Shown one piece after another: positions 31,994 through 42,786 of a stretch of DNA of 49,310 bases. This stretch comes from a virus: IMG/VR virus record IMGVR_UViG_3300035220_000258, positions 1 through 49,310 of that record; one strand, written 5' to 3'. A program made the translations under genes and the position numbers. A model generated the notes under the pieces. That model made no database searches. It was not told where the DNA came from and worked only from the letters and a program-made list of their open reading frames with translations. Every line of letters begins with the position of its first letter. Positions within the stretch are counted from its first letter, which is position 1.

Positions 31994-34900
31994 TTAGGAG
32001 ATGGAGAGAGATGTTACGGATTGACCGGAGGTCAATGCAATTCGTATCAAAGCAACATTACCAGTAGCATTACTAAGATTTTCCTCACCAAGTGTCATTG
32101 TATAACTTCCACTTAATGATGTGCCTGCAATAATTCTATCACCTGTTGTTTCTGCACAACCATCACTACCGTTTCCACCTGTACCGCTTCCTGGAACACC
32201 AGATCCAGCGAATGCAGTATCCGCTTTTAACCAACCATTGATACCACTACTACTATCTATACCAGTTCCGGGTGCTGCTACCCAGAGACCAGCAATACCA
32301 GAAGAAGCAATGGTAATATTAAAGTTTGCAGTTGTTTGTCGTCGGAAGGCAAAGGTGAAGTATTGCTTTGCCGGAGAAGAACTTCTATCTGGACCTGCTG
32401 GAAGATAACCAGAAGAGAAGTTTGTTTGGTCAAACTTAATGACTCCAAGTCTTATAATCGATTCTTTGATTCCAATTGTGCTTATAGTCAAAGCCTCAGT
32501 GTATGGTTGATTGGTATAGAAGTTTGTGCTTCCACTAAATGCCGGATTATCAGCAGTTTCATCTTTAAAGTTATAGATTCTTAATCCATCATCATCAAAG
32601 GTGGAACCAAGAGAATCAGCAACCGCAATTGCAATCTCACTAATTCCACTTTGTGCTGCGGTATGAACCTGAACATTTGTAGCAATATCAGATCCATAAC
32701 CACTGATACCATTTACATTACGAGCACGAGTCTTAACTCTACTAATAGTTCTTACGCTTGAAGAAGTGATTGGAACCGTAAGATTGCCAATTGCATATGC
32801 AGATGAAGTGCCAATATCTACTTTTGGAACACCACTAGCAAGCATAGTTGTAGAACCATCAATCTGAGCATATGTATAATCGGTATCAGTAATTGCGTTT
32901 GATGATGTTCCCTCCTGATTACTTCCATCATCAACTTCAACAATGTTAGTCTGGTTAGTATGACACTGCCCAACCAAATTAGAGATTGTTACACCAGAAA
33001 GTGTTAAAGTTGGAGAACCAGAATTATAGTAAGGAATACCAGAAATATATCTAAATGTTCCTGCAGTTCCCTGGACAATACTTCCCGTAGCAGAAATGCT
33101 TGGACTTGCTGTTAAGTTATCTTTCACAAATTTGACCGTATTTGTAGAACCTTGAGCACTGTGAACCAGTTGCATACTATTTGCACCGGTTGCTAACGAT
33201 GCAACAGACTTAGATACTCTTGCCTTAAATCCTTTATAAAAACTGGGATAGTAAATACTGCTTGCAAAAGTTGTTGATGAACCTGAAGAATTTAAGAGTT
33301 GATAATCACTTTCAGAATCAATTATAAGGCTTGTGTAAGTTCCTGAATCATCACCAGTTGTAAGTGCCCTACTTCCATCAGTAGATCCAGTTACACTTGC
33401 AGAGAGTGTTCCGCTATTTGCATCATATGCAAAAGTTGTTATAGGACCAGCAACTGCTGTTCCACTTGATACTCTTATTACAGTATCGTCAGCACTTAAT
33501 CCACTAACACCATTTGCAGTAAATCCAGATGCAAGTTTTGGTGAAGTTCCTTGACTAGATGTATTCGCAATTGTTTTAGTGCCTAGATTAGAAGGAGCAG
33601 CAACATCATCTTGATAAACCTTGATTGCTGTAGTTGTGCTCTTTGGAATCTCAGCTGGATCCGTTGTTGTATGATTTGTAATCGTGAGATTAACAGTATC
33701 TGTAGCACCACCACTGCTTGTACCATCTGCCCACTGGTGAGATAATCTTCCAGCAGATCCACCTGGTCCGCCAGCAGCGTTGTCTGTAGTTACATTTAGG
33801 ACTGAAGTTCCATCACCCCAGTTAACAGTAAATGCTGCACTTACGCCAGTTGCATTTGCTGTGGTGTTATCAAGATGCAATGTGTGATAATTGCTAGGTC
33901 CGCCAGCATTATCAATAACATAAAGATCATTTCCAGTCAGTGCTGATCCACCAGAGGATGCTCTGAATAGACTGAACCCCATTACAGGAGCAGGAGTGAA
34001 TACTGTAATAAAGTTACTCTTAGTCAGAGATTGAGAGTGTCCTGCACCTACACCAGAAGCATTTCTTGCTACAACTGTTACATTATAGGTTCCCCCTGCA
34101 ACGTCTGTATATGCGTGTGAAGGTGTTGAATCTGTTGTATCAAGAGTGCTACTTCCATCACCCCAAGTAATGTCAAAACGATTAGCGTTACCTGATGATG
34201 TAATTGTTAAAGTTACATTGAGTGTGGCAGCACCTGCAGCGGTGTTTGCAGTGAATCCAACATCTGTTACGGCAGTATTCTTAATGATATTAAATGATAC
34301 TTCATTCAGATCATCAATACTATTAACAATTGATGATGAAGTTGTGAATGTATTAAGTGCTCCACCAGTGGTTAAACTTCCATCACTCGCAGATCCTAAC
34401 TTGAGATCTCCACCTGTTCCATAATAGTTGAGTGCAGTAACAATACCAACATTTAAAATTGATGTGTTTGAGGGGTATGCATCTACTCCACCAGTTGTTC
34501 CAATACCAACGTTACCACTAGAGTCAATTGAAACTCTAGTAGTGCCTGATGTTAATAACTCAAGCAAGTCTTCATCTGCCCCAGCAGCAGATTCTGCCCT
34601 AATAAATGTATCTCCGTCTACGTCCTTTACTCCACCAAGAGACCCCCATGACTCACCAGCACCAAAACCTTCAAATTGTGAAAGTTGAGTATTATATCTA
34701 ACCTGACCGAACGTTACTGCAATTCCAGAAACAGTTCTTTGAGCAGTAGTTCCTGATGGAACTTTAATAAAACCAGTGCTATTAAAAATTGCTGCACTAC
34801 TAAACGTAGAGATACCAGTAACAGAAAGACTACCAATACCAGCATTACCTGCTAAATGAAGGTCTCTCCACTCTTGGGAAGATGAACCCAAATTAAACAA

Positions 34901-35569
34901 TGATGTAGTATTGGGGACAATATTAGAATTAACATCTGCCTGGAACTCAACATTATCGTTGGCATTATCGCCAAGTTGAATTGTACCGGAAGCACCAGCA
35001 GCAAATGTAACTACTCCTACAAAGTAAGAGTCGCCAATAACATGTAATTGACCGCCAACTGTTACATTTTTATTAACACCAAGACCACCGTCAAGTTGTA
35101 CTGAACCAGTATCTGCATTACCTAGTGTGTTCTGAGTGGTATCTGTAAAGTTCGTAGCACCACTAAGAGATGCGGCCCCATTAATACTGAGGGTATTGAC
35201 AATAGCCTGTCCAGTAACTTGTAAGTCGCCATAGACATACTCAGCAATTGTTCCAGTAGATGCTGGTCCTATAATCTCAAGTGGATATCTTGGATTGGCA
35301 GTATTAATACCAACCGAATTACCAGCACTTACTCTAACAGCAAATGCTTTTCCATCTTCTCCACTACTGTCTGCAACTAAAACGTCGCCAAGGGCAGTAG
35401 TAATTCCTGAAATTCTTGCATTGGTAACTCCAATACCACCAATTACATGAAATGTATGTTCAGGTATTGAGGTATTGACACCAATTTTGTCATTATCTGG
35501 GTTAACAACAAATAAATTGCCATTAACCTCAAAACCATGTTTAATTACAAAATTCTTATTGATTGCCAT
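31994..35569 (-). CDS. Large structural fibre protein with PKD-like domains
   Basis: Probable virion protein of 1191 aa. The N-terminal third has repeated short IGVNTSIPEHTFHVIGG-type and VGINTANPRYPLEI segments typical of phage fibre stalks. A FGQVRYNTQLSQFEGFGAGESW module lies near residue 296. Two PKD-like domains follow at about 455-510 (ITWGDGSS, HAYTDVAGGTYNVTVVA) and 570-640 (VNWGDGTS). The C-terminal part, about 1060-1191, contains FAFRRQTTANFNITI and a Gly/Ser loop (GVPGSGTGGNGSDGC). It starts from the exact T4 late consensus TATAAATA at 35602-35609, with GGGAG before the ATG. Exact position in the virion cannot be told from sequence. Confidence 0.75.
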   Translation of the reverse strand: MAINKNFVIKHGFEVNGNLFVVNPDNDKIGVNTSIPEHTFHVIGGIGVTNARISGITTALGDVLVADSSGEDGKAFAVRVSAGNSVGINTANPRYPLEIIGPASTGTIAEYVYGDLQVTGQAIVNTLSINGAASLSGATNFTDTTQNTLGNADTGSVQLDGGLGVNKNVTVGGQLHVIGDSYFVGVVTFAAGASGTIQLGDNANDNVEFQADVNSNIVPNTTSLFNLGSSSQEWRDLHLAGNAGIGSLSVTGISTFSSAAIFNSTGFIKVPSGTTAQRTVSGIAVTFGQVRYNTQLSQFEGFGAGESWGSLGGVKDVDGDTFIRAESAAGADEDLLELLTSGTTRVSIDSSGNVGIGTTGGVDAYPSNTSILNVGIVTALNYYGTGGDLKLGSASDGSLTTGGALNTFTTSSSIVNSIDDLNEVSFNIIKNTAVTDVGFTANTAAGAATLNVTLTITSSGNANRFDITWGDGSSTLDTTDSTPSHAYTDVAGGTYNVTVVARNASGVGAGHSQSLTKSNFITVFTPAPVMGFSLFRASSGGSALTGNDLYVIDNAGGPSNYHTLHLDNTTANATGVSAAFTVNWGDGTSVLNVTTDNAAGGPGGSAGRLSHQWADGTSSGGATDTVNLTITNHTTTDPAEIPKSTTTAIKVYQDDVAAPSNLGTKTIANTSSQGTSPKLASGFTANGVSGLSADDTVIRVSSGTAVAGPITTFAYDANSGTLSASVTGSTDGSRALTTGDDSGTYTSLIIDSESDYQLLNSSGSSTTFASSIYYPSFYKGFKARVSKSVASLATGANSMQLVHSAQGSTNTVKFVKDNLTASPSISATGSIVQGTAGTFRYISGIPYYNSGSPTLTLSGVTISNLVGQCHTNQTNIVEVDDGSNQEGTSSNAITDTDYTYAQIDGSTTMLASGVPKVDIGTSSAYAIGNLTVPITSSSVRTISRVKTRARNVNGISGYGSDIATNVQVHTAAQSGISEIAIAVADSLGSTFDDDGLRIYNFKDETADNPAFSGSTNFYTNQPYTEALTISTIGIKESIIRLGVIKFDQTNFSSGYLPAGPDRSSSPAKQYFTFAFRRQTTANFNITIASSGIAGLWVAAPGTGIDSSSGINGWLKADTAFAGSGVPGSGTGGNGSDGCAETTGDRIIAGTSLSGSYTMTLGEENLSNATGNVALIRIALTSGQSVTSLSIS

Positions 35570-35578
35570 TCGGGTTCA

Positions 35579-35619
35579 CTCTCCCCCGTGCTACTTTTTA
35601 ATATTTATACAGGGGAGAG
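35579..35619. repeat. Inverted repeat around the TATAAATA promoter
   Basis: Arms CTCTCCCC (35579-35586) and GGGGAGAG (35612-35619) are perfect complements, separated by 25 nt that contain the late promoter. The long loop and the absence of a T-run on either side argue against a simple terminator. Confidence 0.6.
35602..35609 (-). promoter_or_regulatory. T4 late promoter octamer, exact consensus TATAAATA
   Basis: Lies 32 nt upstream of the 1191-aa fibre gene in a 59-nt intergenic gap. It is the only exact match among the candidates tied to gene starts, and it is enclosed by an inverted repeat. Confidence 0.8.
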
Positions 35620-35628
35620 GTTTAATTA

Positions 35629-38600
35629 TTATCTAGTATCATTCCACCACCATGTGCCAGCTGGGTCATCATAAATTCCATTCATAAGATAAAATTTATA
35701 GGTGGTATTCCGGTTAGTTGATAACCATCCCAGCAACCCAGCATTATCACCAACATCCCTTAATTGATATGATTCTCCAATTGTCTTCTCTTTCCATTTC
35801 CTATCACTCTCATAAATATTCATCAATTTTGAACCTACAACATTCGTATTAAAACAATACCAGCCCACCTTGGCATAATCAAACATCGCATTATCCAACT
35901 TACCTTGAATTGAAGTAAAATGAACCGCGCCGGGAGGGACATCACCTTCCAGAAATACTCCACCTAATGCTCCTTGAACTATATATTTTGTTCTATTTCC
36001 GTTAAAAGGTGGGGTTGAATCATGCCCAGGAGTTCCAGGGGGCATCGTTGTTGGTAATGACCTGAAGTCTTGAAAGGTATAACTTGGATTATGTGCGTAT
36101 CTATCCATTTTATTAGAACCTATTCTATAGTATCTCCACAGAGGGTATACACGATACCTCTTAAGAACCGGTGGTGGTGGTGGTGCAACATAATACTCAC
36201 ATGAACCATCGTCCAAAGTTGCACCCGGAGTGGGATTTAGGGGAGCGTCGCCGTTGCCGTTTGGGTTCAAAGTGGACGCCATGCAACCAAGAATATGAGG
36301 TACGTTAACAGTAACAGATGCATTGTCGTTTACAGCCTTTCCTGCTTTATTATATACTGTTGCACTATAGCTATAAACAGTCTTACCTCCTTCGCGAGCA
36401 TTAGAATATGATGTAACCGATACTGATGAATTGCTAGTTAAGTTTGCCGATGTTATATCCCCAATTCCAGGGCCACCAATAATTCTATTATCATTTGTTC
36501 TTTCATCTTTTAGATTATCTTCTGAAACATTACTAACAACCCACTTAACGGTATATAGATCTCCACTATTAACAGATGCAGGATCGCATGTTAGGGTGAT
36601 AGTTGGTGCAGCAGGTGCTGATGATGGAAATATATTTACAGTTACAGTAGCTACTAGATATTCAGTATCCTCTGAACTATCATTATATACATCTATATTA
36701 AATGTTTCTGCACCTTCCGTCACATAATCTTCTTTGGGTTTAATGAATATAAATGCAATACTGCGATCTAAGTTAGTCCCACCCGCGATTAAATTGCCAT
36801 ACTTATCAGATACTCTATCAATTTCTGCGTTTGGAGCAAACGTTTCAAGATCTCCGTACACATAATAGTAACGACTATTACGAATTGGACGATACCCAGT
36901 GGGTGGTCCGGGATGTTGCCCACGGTTACGACCGGTAAACACGTCATCAAAATCCTCCTCATCATCTACTTCCCTACCAGACACTGCATACCATAATCTA
37001 GTACCAGCAACATTAGTAGTTTCAATCCTAAAGGAATATAAAAATCCCTCTGATAGTGATGCAGTTCCACCAGTTGCATTAATACCGCTGGAGTCGCTGG
37101 TGCCATATCCATGTACCGTATTAAATTGATAAATTGGTTTTGAAGTATCTTTTAAGTTAAATTCTAATGCATCGCCTATTCGGCCAAATGTCGATAGTGA
37201 GTCTCTATTAGCACTAGACTTATATAATTTAATTTCAAAATCTTTATCTCCATCATCAAAATAGTCTTCCCTAGGTATTATTTCTTTCGATACTTCCCAG
37301 TATGGAGTAAATTTTGTAGCAGTTGAAGTAGCAACTGCACCAGAAGTATCTCCTTGATTTGTAACATATCCTTTAAAGACTAATCTTAAATCGCCTCGAT
37401 TGATGTCAAAGTCGGGAAAAGTAGTGCGACTAACTGTACCTGCATCAGCAAACGCATTGCTAGAATCCACAACTGCAAAATATATGTCAGCGCCAGTTGA
37501 ATCTGCCAATGATGGATTGAGATGCCATGCTCTAAATCTTACAGTTATCTTCGCATCAGTTTCTGCATATTGAATAGTACCATAGTCATCTGTACGTGTA
37601 TTTCCGTCTCCAAATGCCATGGCATATACAGGAGTACTAAAACTAGTATTAACAACACTAAAAGAATGTGTAGAATGAGTACTGGTTCCAGGAGTGTTAA
37701 GTGCTATAGTACGTGCTTCATCTCTATACAGTTTAACCACAAAATTTTCAGTAGGTTCTGTTACTCCATCCCCTTTTACTCCAATGTCGAAGGTTTCTTG
37801 TCCTAGTCTAACAAAACTAGAGTTTAATGAAGTTGGATTAACTGTAAATGAACCTGTAATAGCAGATAGATCTTCCTTTCTTAGTCGAGTAAAATCATTT
37901 TCATCAACCTCACTATTATCCGATTTAAAAATCTTCCAGTATATGACAGAGTTAGTTGCTATACTATTGGTATCTACCGTTAAAGTAAGAGTTGCCCCCT
38001 CTTCGACACTAGTACTACCACTAATAGTTGCTCCTGGATTTATAGAAGTATCTAGAATTCTAATATGTCTTGGGAGACTATCATCTGGGTTAGTTCCTGC
38101 TGTACTATCAGCAATTATAGTTCCAGAACCAACAGGGTATTCGATTTGTAATCCAAAGAATTGACTACCTTCTGTTGAAGAATCTTCTACTGCTCGAATA
38201 GTAAATGAACCTGTGCCTTGATTTGCTGTGCTGAGTGAACCACTACCATTCCATATAGCATACGCATCAGGATTGTGTAAAGTAAATCTAGAAGTTACTG
38301 TTGCAGTTCCTGAAGTAGCAACAAAGTCTGCATTTTGAGATGTTACATTTTTAATATACCACTTGACTGTAGAACCATTTGGTATATCTGTGGTAGCAAA
38401 ATCAATTTGTCTTGCAGGTTCTCCTTCACTGATAGAATTTTTTGCTCTTGCGTTCAGATTACCACCAGGTCCATCAGCAGTTAAACTAGTAAATTTTGCA
38501 ACTGGAGCAGTAAGAGAAGTATCTAGTGTAGTAATAACACCATTAAAAGTAGCTACTCTATTCTGAGGTATTCCATCAGGATCGGAATATATGTGGAATC

Positions 38601-41600
38601 TCCAATCTTGGTTTCCACCAATAAAATCAGTCTGTGAGTCTTCAGTTGGATTTATATTAAATGAACCAACTGTTAAACTACCAGATTTGAAGGTTCTAAA
38701 AGTACCACTCATAAATTCAAAATCATCCACAGTATACTGACTACCGCCACCATTTGGTAGCAGTCTAGTTATCTTCCAATAAAATGGAGTATTTGCAGGA
38801 ATATCATCTGTTCTAACATTAACATCTAATGAACCACTTTCTAGTACAAAATGTTTTGACTGTCCTGTAATAGTACTGTATGTGATGTCACCGGCATTCC
38901 ATCCTTTAGACACTACATTAGTAATAGACATCCTAGGATTAGGAGGTGTTACTGGTGGAGGAGGAACAATCTCTGGAAGAGGAACAAATACTGGTTCTGG
39001 GACAACATCTTCTTCTACAACAATAAGATCCGTGTCTGCGGGTCTTTCTATAAATTCTGGAAGAAATCTTGATTGTATTTCTGCTAAACTAATTACAACT
39101 TTAGCATTGCCAGTTGAACCACCTAAAAATGAAGAAATTGTATCTTGTCCAGTTCCTTGTAATCCGGAAAGAGTTGTTCCAGATGCAAGTATCTCAGCAT
39201 TACCTTCACTTCTAACAAAAATATCAGTGGTTGCATCAGGAATAATAAATCCAGAACCACCGCCGCCACCAAAGCTGTCATTGCCTTGTCCACCAGTAGC
39301 ACCACTACCGCCCCATCCTCGATTTATGATAGCACCACTACTTCGTCCACCTGTTTTAAGAATATTATATCCTGCTTTAAATCCTCTAGAAATATTTCTT
39401 GTATTTGTTACTTCAACTCCACCAAAATCAAATTTTACACTAGAACCTTTACTTTCACAAGGGTCAGGTTGCCCATTAAATTGGAAAAGATTTCCCTTAG
39501 AACATCTAATCGTTCTACCACCATCAGGTATTAATGCTTTGGTATCTGGAGCAATTGGATTATTGTTTGAGGCAGAACCAATAACACCTGTTAATGTTAA
39601 ACCACCAAATTGAATTGGAGCAGTGCCACCACCTCCACCTTTAAATGCACTACCACCTGACATAGAAACACCACCACCTGAACCACCTGGTCCTGATACA
39701 TTAGCATCTCCACCACCTCCAACACATGCAAGTAGTCTACCACCTTTGAAAAGATATGGTGTGTTAATATATTCATTTAGACCAGCAATTACATACTCTG
39801 TATTTGCTTCCATATTGAGTCTCAAATATGAGAACCCACCTTCACCCCCAGCATTTCCATTAACATCATTTCCCTTTCCACCAAACAGTTTGACATCAAC
39901 TTCAAGATCTTGATTTGAATAGAAAGAGTAATATTCAATCTCTCTGACATTAGTAGAACCAGACCTTTCTATTGTTAGATCACCATTATCCAAATTATTA
40001 CTACTTAGAATAGCAAAGTTATTATTATGACGAATTCCTTCAATAGTAATAGTATTGTCTCTACCATCAAGAACAATAAAATCTACAATATCAGTATATA
40101 CTGTATTTGAGAACGAAGTTCTAGCAAGAGTTCGTGTTACAAAAGAAGTGTCTATAGCACTTATTTGGCAGAGTATTCTTTTGGAAAGGGCATAATCTGC
40201 ACTAATTATTAGATTTGAGGTATATCCAGATTCTTTATAAGGAGTATATGGGTGAGCACCTCTAATACTATAGTTTATATTATATGAGTTACGTACAATT
40301 TCTTCTTCTAAAGTATCATATGGTTGTTCCGTTGTAACGGTCATAGTGATACTACCAGGACCGCCGTTTAAACTATTACTAATTAATTGCAATTCGTCAG
40401 AACTATATTGACTTGCACCACCCTCTCCACCGGTTGCGCTAACCGAATTTCTAACTTCAGCAGGAGTTGTAAATCTAATGATTGCTTTTCCTACAATTTC
40501 ACCATCATCTAATTTTACAGTTTGTGGTGAAATATCAAATGTTCCGTCACTAACAGAGATAATAAAATCTCTGAAATCATTTTCATTTCCTGTTTGAATA
40601 TTCTCACCACCACCATCTAAATTAAATCCAATACTTCTACCAGCAATAATATCACCTTGATTTGCATCTTGAGTAAAGTCTTGAAGAATTCTTAAGGAAT
40701 CTGAGGTTCTACCATCTTCAAAACTACTATAAACATCATAAGTCTTATTAGTTAATAGAGATACTGTTTGTGTTTCTGGAGAATCTCGGTTAAATCTTAC
40801 AACTTGTCCCCTAGATGGTTCAGTGTCAGGATTAACACCATACCAAGGAACTTCTACAAACTCAATATAAGAACTGCCTATACTACGTCTGCTAGCAGTT
40901 TGAGTTACCTTAAAAGTAAGGTCAACGTTTACTGCGGGAATCGGGTCTTTTCCTACACTACCGCCAGTGGTTGGTGCAATTGCTCCACCGCCGCCGCCGC
41001 CTCCTCCACTACCGTCACCGATAGTTTTGTCTGTACCATTAGCACCATCATATGCAATAATACTACCAGATGATGGATTGGTAATCCTATAAACATCAAA
41101 AGAATTTACATAACCACCATCTCCTCTTACACATACTGTATCTACATTACTCTCAACGTTACACCAACCAAGTTGAGAATCTCTATATGTCTGAAGAAAA
41201 TAAGACTGACCACCACCATTAACATATAGTCTATTATCTGCAGTTTTTAAAAGTTTGGTAGATGATTCGTTTACAACAACCGTTTCCCCCCAAATTACAA
41301 CAACTCTATAGCTGTCTGTTGTGTTAAGAAGTTTTTTTCTTACAGTGGGACTCGAAAGGGGAGAAGACGATTTAATATAAAAACCATAATCAATCTTATC
41401 TTGTGGATTTGAACCAGTTCCAGCAATAGGATTATAATTTACTACCGTTGCTTGTTTAGTTTCTGTTAATACACTACCTTGCGAATGCTGAATCCATTCA
41501 TTTGCATTTACTCCACCAAATCCAGATGCGTCTTTAGATCCGCCACCACCACCGCCGCCGCCACCAGCGATAGCTAACCATTTTGGTTCTCCACTTTTGA

Positions 41601-42786
41601 TAATAAAAGAAGACGCTCCTCCACCACCGCCAGTACCAGATATTCCTCCTGGACCAGAGTTACCTCCTTTTCCGCCGTTTGCAGAATCATTTCTATTAGA
41701 AGTGGCGGCGGTATCTAAATCAAACGAGTATCCTCCAGAACCACCATTAGCAGATGTTCCAGTTGTTCCATCACTACCTTTTGTTCCAGCAGCAAGTATA
41801 TATTCAGTAGGTCCTGAGTTATTAATTTCAAAAAGTTCAGAAGAACTGAATTTAAATTCTCCAGTTTTTCCTCTACCACCAGAACCACCTAAAGAGGAAA
41901 TATTTTCATTTCCTCCGTTTCCTCCAGCACCAGATGCTAGGGTAAAAGTTACATCTACTGCTTCTGTAGGAATACCAACTCTTTTAGATTGTCCAGCAGT
42001 AATAGATTCTGTAAGAACTGTTGTTTGAATTCGATTTACTACCGATTCAACCCTTTTTATACCGGTTATTCTTTCCGAATAATCTCCATCAATAAATCTT
42101 ATATCCGCAACTGCACTAACATTTTCTCTATTCTTTTCCCACCATTGAAATTCTAATCTATAATCATCCCAAGGAAATCTAGTATCGGATAAACTTGCTT
42201 TTGTAGAAGTTGTTCCACTATCAGGATTAAGAAATGTAGTAGTAGTAATAGGTTGTGTGTTGATTATAATATATGGTCTTACGTTCAATGTAACAGTGTC
42301 AGATGTTACTGCATCATTGACCGCATTACCAGTGTCAAACTCTCCACCTACTGTGGTTGGAATATAATCAAGAACACAGTAATATTGATTTAAATGACTA
42401 CCTGGAGATAATGTATTATGAACCGTTAATGTATTTGTAGTAACACCACTATAAATGACGCTATTTGTAAGTTTAATAGTCTCACCACTAATTTCATTAA
42501 TCTCATACCATTGATATGAAATATATCCCTGGTCTTTTGCAGTATGAGGAACACCAGGGGTTTGGTTATCTAAACCTGCATCTGTTGGAGCAACAGCATC
42601 TGCTTCCAATACATCAATATCACCAATTTCTGCCTCATCACCAGTTAGGTAATATGTTGAGGCAGCAAGAGTGAAAGTTCCATTTTGATTATGTTCAGAT
42701 GTAATTGATGTAGGTTGAGTATCAATTCGTATATAAGGACCGTTAACATCAAGTGATGTGTATATATCTCTGCTTATTCTACTCAT
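35629..42786 (-). CDS. Giant modular adhesin: glycine-rich domains, Calx-beta-like domains, DDGSC element
   Basis: At 2385 aa this is the largest gene in the window and probably a distal fibre or adhesin. Ig-like segments occupy about 1-190 (IRIDTQPTSIT, IINTQPITTTTF). A glycine-rich domain lies at about 290-425, with a GGGGGGGG run near 595. A second glycine-rich domain runs from about 960 to 1190. Calx-beta-like units follow, with starts near 1283, 1452, 1595, 1749 and 1909 (FYWKITR, VKWYIKN, IYWKIFK strands). An Ig/PKD-like unit is near 2065. GCMASTLNPN...DDGSCEYY at about 2168-2200 matches a short element common in marine secreted proteins. The last 180 residues are unique. It overlaps the upstream gene by 4 nt (ATGA). 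Confidence 0.8.
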   Translation of the reverse strand: MSRISRDIYTSLDVNGPYIRIDTQPTSITSEHNQNGTFTLAASTYYLTGDEAEIGDIDVLEADAVAPTDAGLDNQTPGVPHTAKDQGYISYQWYEINEISGETIKLTNSVIYSGVTTNTLTVHNTLSPGSHLNQYYCVLDYIPTTVGGEFDTGNAVNDAVTSDTVTLNVRPYIIINTQPITTTTFLNPDSGTTSTKASLSDTRFPWDDYRLEFQWWEKNRENVSAVADIRFIDGDYSERITGIKRVESVVNRIQTTVLTESITAGQSKRVGIPTEAVDVTFTLASGAGGNGGNENISSLGGSGGRGKTGEFKFSSSELFEINNSGPTEYILAAGTKGSDGTTGTSANGGSGGYSFDLDTAATSNRNDSANGGKGGNSGPGGISGTGGGGGASSFIIKSGEPKWLAIAGGGGGGGGGSKDASGFGGVNANEWIQHSQGSVLTETKQATVVNYNPIAGTGSNPQDKIDYGFYIKSSSPLSSPTVRKKLLNTTDSYRVVVIWGETVVVNESSTKLLKTADNRLYVNGGGQSYFLQTYRDSQLGWCNVESNVDTVCVRGDGGYVNSFDVYRITNPSSGSIIAYDGANGTDKTIGDGSGGGGGGGGAIAPTTGGSVGKDPIPAVNVDLTFKVTQTASRRSIGSSYIEFVEVPWYGVNPDTEPSRGQVVRFNRDSPETQTVSLLTNKTYDVYSSFEDGRTSDSLRILQDFTQDANQGDIIAGRSIGFNLDGGGENIQTGNENDFRDFIISVSDGTFDISPQTVKLDDGEIVGKAIIRFTTPAEVRNSVSATGGEGGASQYSSDELQLISNSLNGGPGSITMTVTTEQPYDTLEEEIVRNSYNINYSIRGAHPYTPYKESGYTSNLIISADYALSKRILCQISAIDTSFVTRTLARTSFSNTVYTDIVDFIVLDGRDNTITIEGIRHNNNFAILSSNNLDNGDLTIERSGSTNVREIEYYSFYSNQDLEVDVKLFGGKGNDVNGNAGGEGGFSYLRLNMEANTEYVIAGLNEYINTPYLFKGGRLLACVGGGGDANVSGPGGSGGGVSMSGGSAFKGGGGGTAPIQFGGLTLTGVIGSASNNNPIAPDTKALIPDGGRTIRCSKGNLFQFNGQPDPCESKGSSVKFDFGGVEVTNTRNISRGFKAGYNILKTGGRSSGAIINRGWGGSGATGGQGNDSFGGGGGSGFIIPDATTDIFVRSEGNAEILASGTTLSGLQGTGQDTISSFLGGSTGNAKVVISLAEIQSRFLPEFIERPADTDLIVVEEDVVPEPVFVPLPEIVPPPPVTPPNPRMSITNVVSKGWNAGDITYSTITGQSKHFVLESGSLDVNVRTDDIPANTPFYWKITRLLPNGGGSQYTVDDFEFMSGTFRTFKSGSLTVGSFNINPTEDSQTDFIGGNQDWRFHIYSDPDGIPQNRVATFNGVITTLDTSLTAPVAKFTSLTADGPGGNLNARAKNSISEGEPARQIDFATTDIPNGSTVKWYIKNVTSQNADFVATSGTATVTSRFTLHNPDAYAIWNGSGSLSTANQGTGSFTIRAVEDSSTEGSQFFGLQIEYPVGSGTIIADSTAGTNPDDSLPRHIRILDTSINPGATISGSTSVEEGATLTLTVDTNSIATNSVIYWKIFKSDNSEVDENDFTRLRKEDLSAITGSFTVNPTSLNSSFVRLGQETFDIGVKGDGVTEPTENFVVKLYRDEARTIALNTPGTSTHSTHSFSVVNTSFSTPVYAMAFGDGNTRTDDYGTIQYAETDAKITVRFRAWHLNPSLADSTGADIYFAVVDSSNAFADAGTVSRTTFPDFDINRGDLRLVFKGYVTNQGDTSGAVATSTATKFTPYWEVSKEIIPREDYFDDGDKDFEIKLYKSSANRDSLSTFGRIGDALEFNLKDTSKPIYQFNTVHGYGTSDSSGINATGGTASLSEGFLYSFRIETTNVAGTRLWYAVSGREVDDEEDFDDVFTGRNRGQHPGPPTGYRPIRNSRYYYVYGDLETFAPNAEIDRVSDKYGNLIAGGTNLDRSIAFIFIKPKEDYVTEGAETFNIDVYNDSSEDTEYLVATVTVNIFPSSAPAAPTITLTCDPASVNSGDLYTVKWVVSNVSEDNLKDERTNDNRIIGGPGIGDITSANLTSNSSVSVTSYSNAREGGKTVYSYSATVYNKAGKAVNDNASVTVNVPHILGCMASTLNPNGNGDAPLNPTPGATLDDGSCEYYVAPPPPPVLKRYRVYPLWRYYRIGSNKMDRYAHNPSYTFQDFRSLPTTMPPGTPGHDSTPPFNGNRTKYIVQGALGGVFLEGDVPPGAVHFTSIQGKLDNAMFDYAKVGWYCFNTNVVGSKLMNIYESDRKWKEKTIGESYQLRDVGDNAGLLGWLSTNRNTTYKFYLMNGIYDDPAGTWWWNDTR

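Noticed and set aside
35579-35619. Reading the inverted repeat as a transcription terminator
   Set aside because: The loop would be 25 nt and no T-run follows on either strand. The enclosed exact late promoter is a better explanation for the gap.
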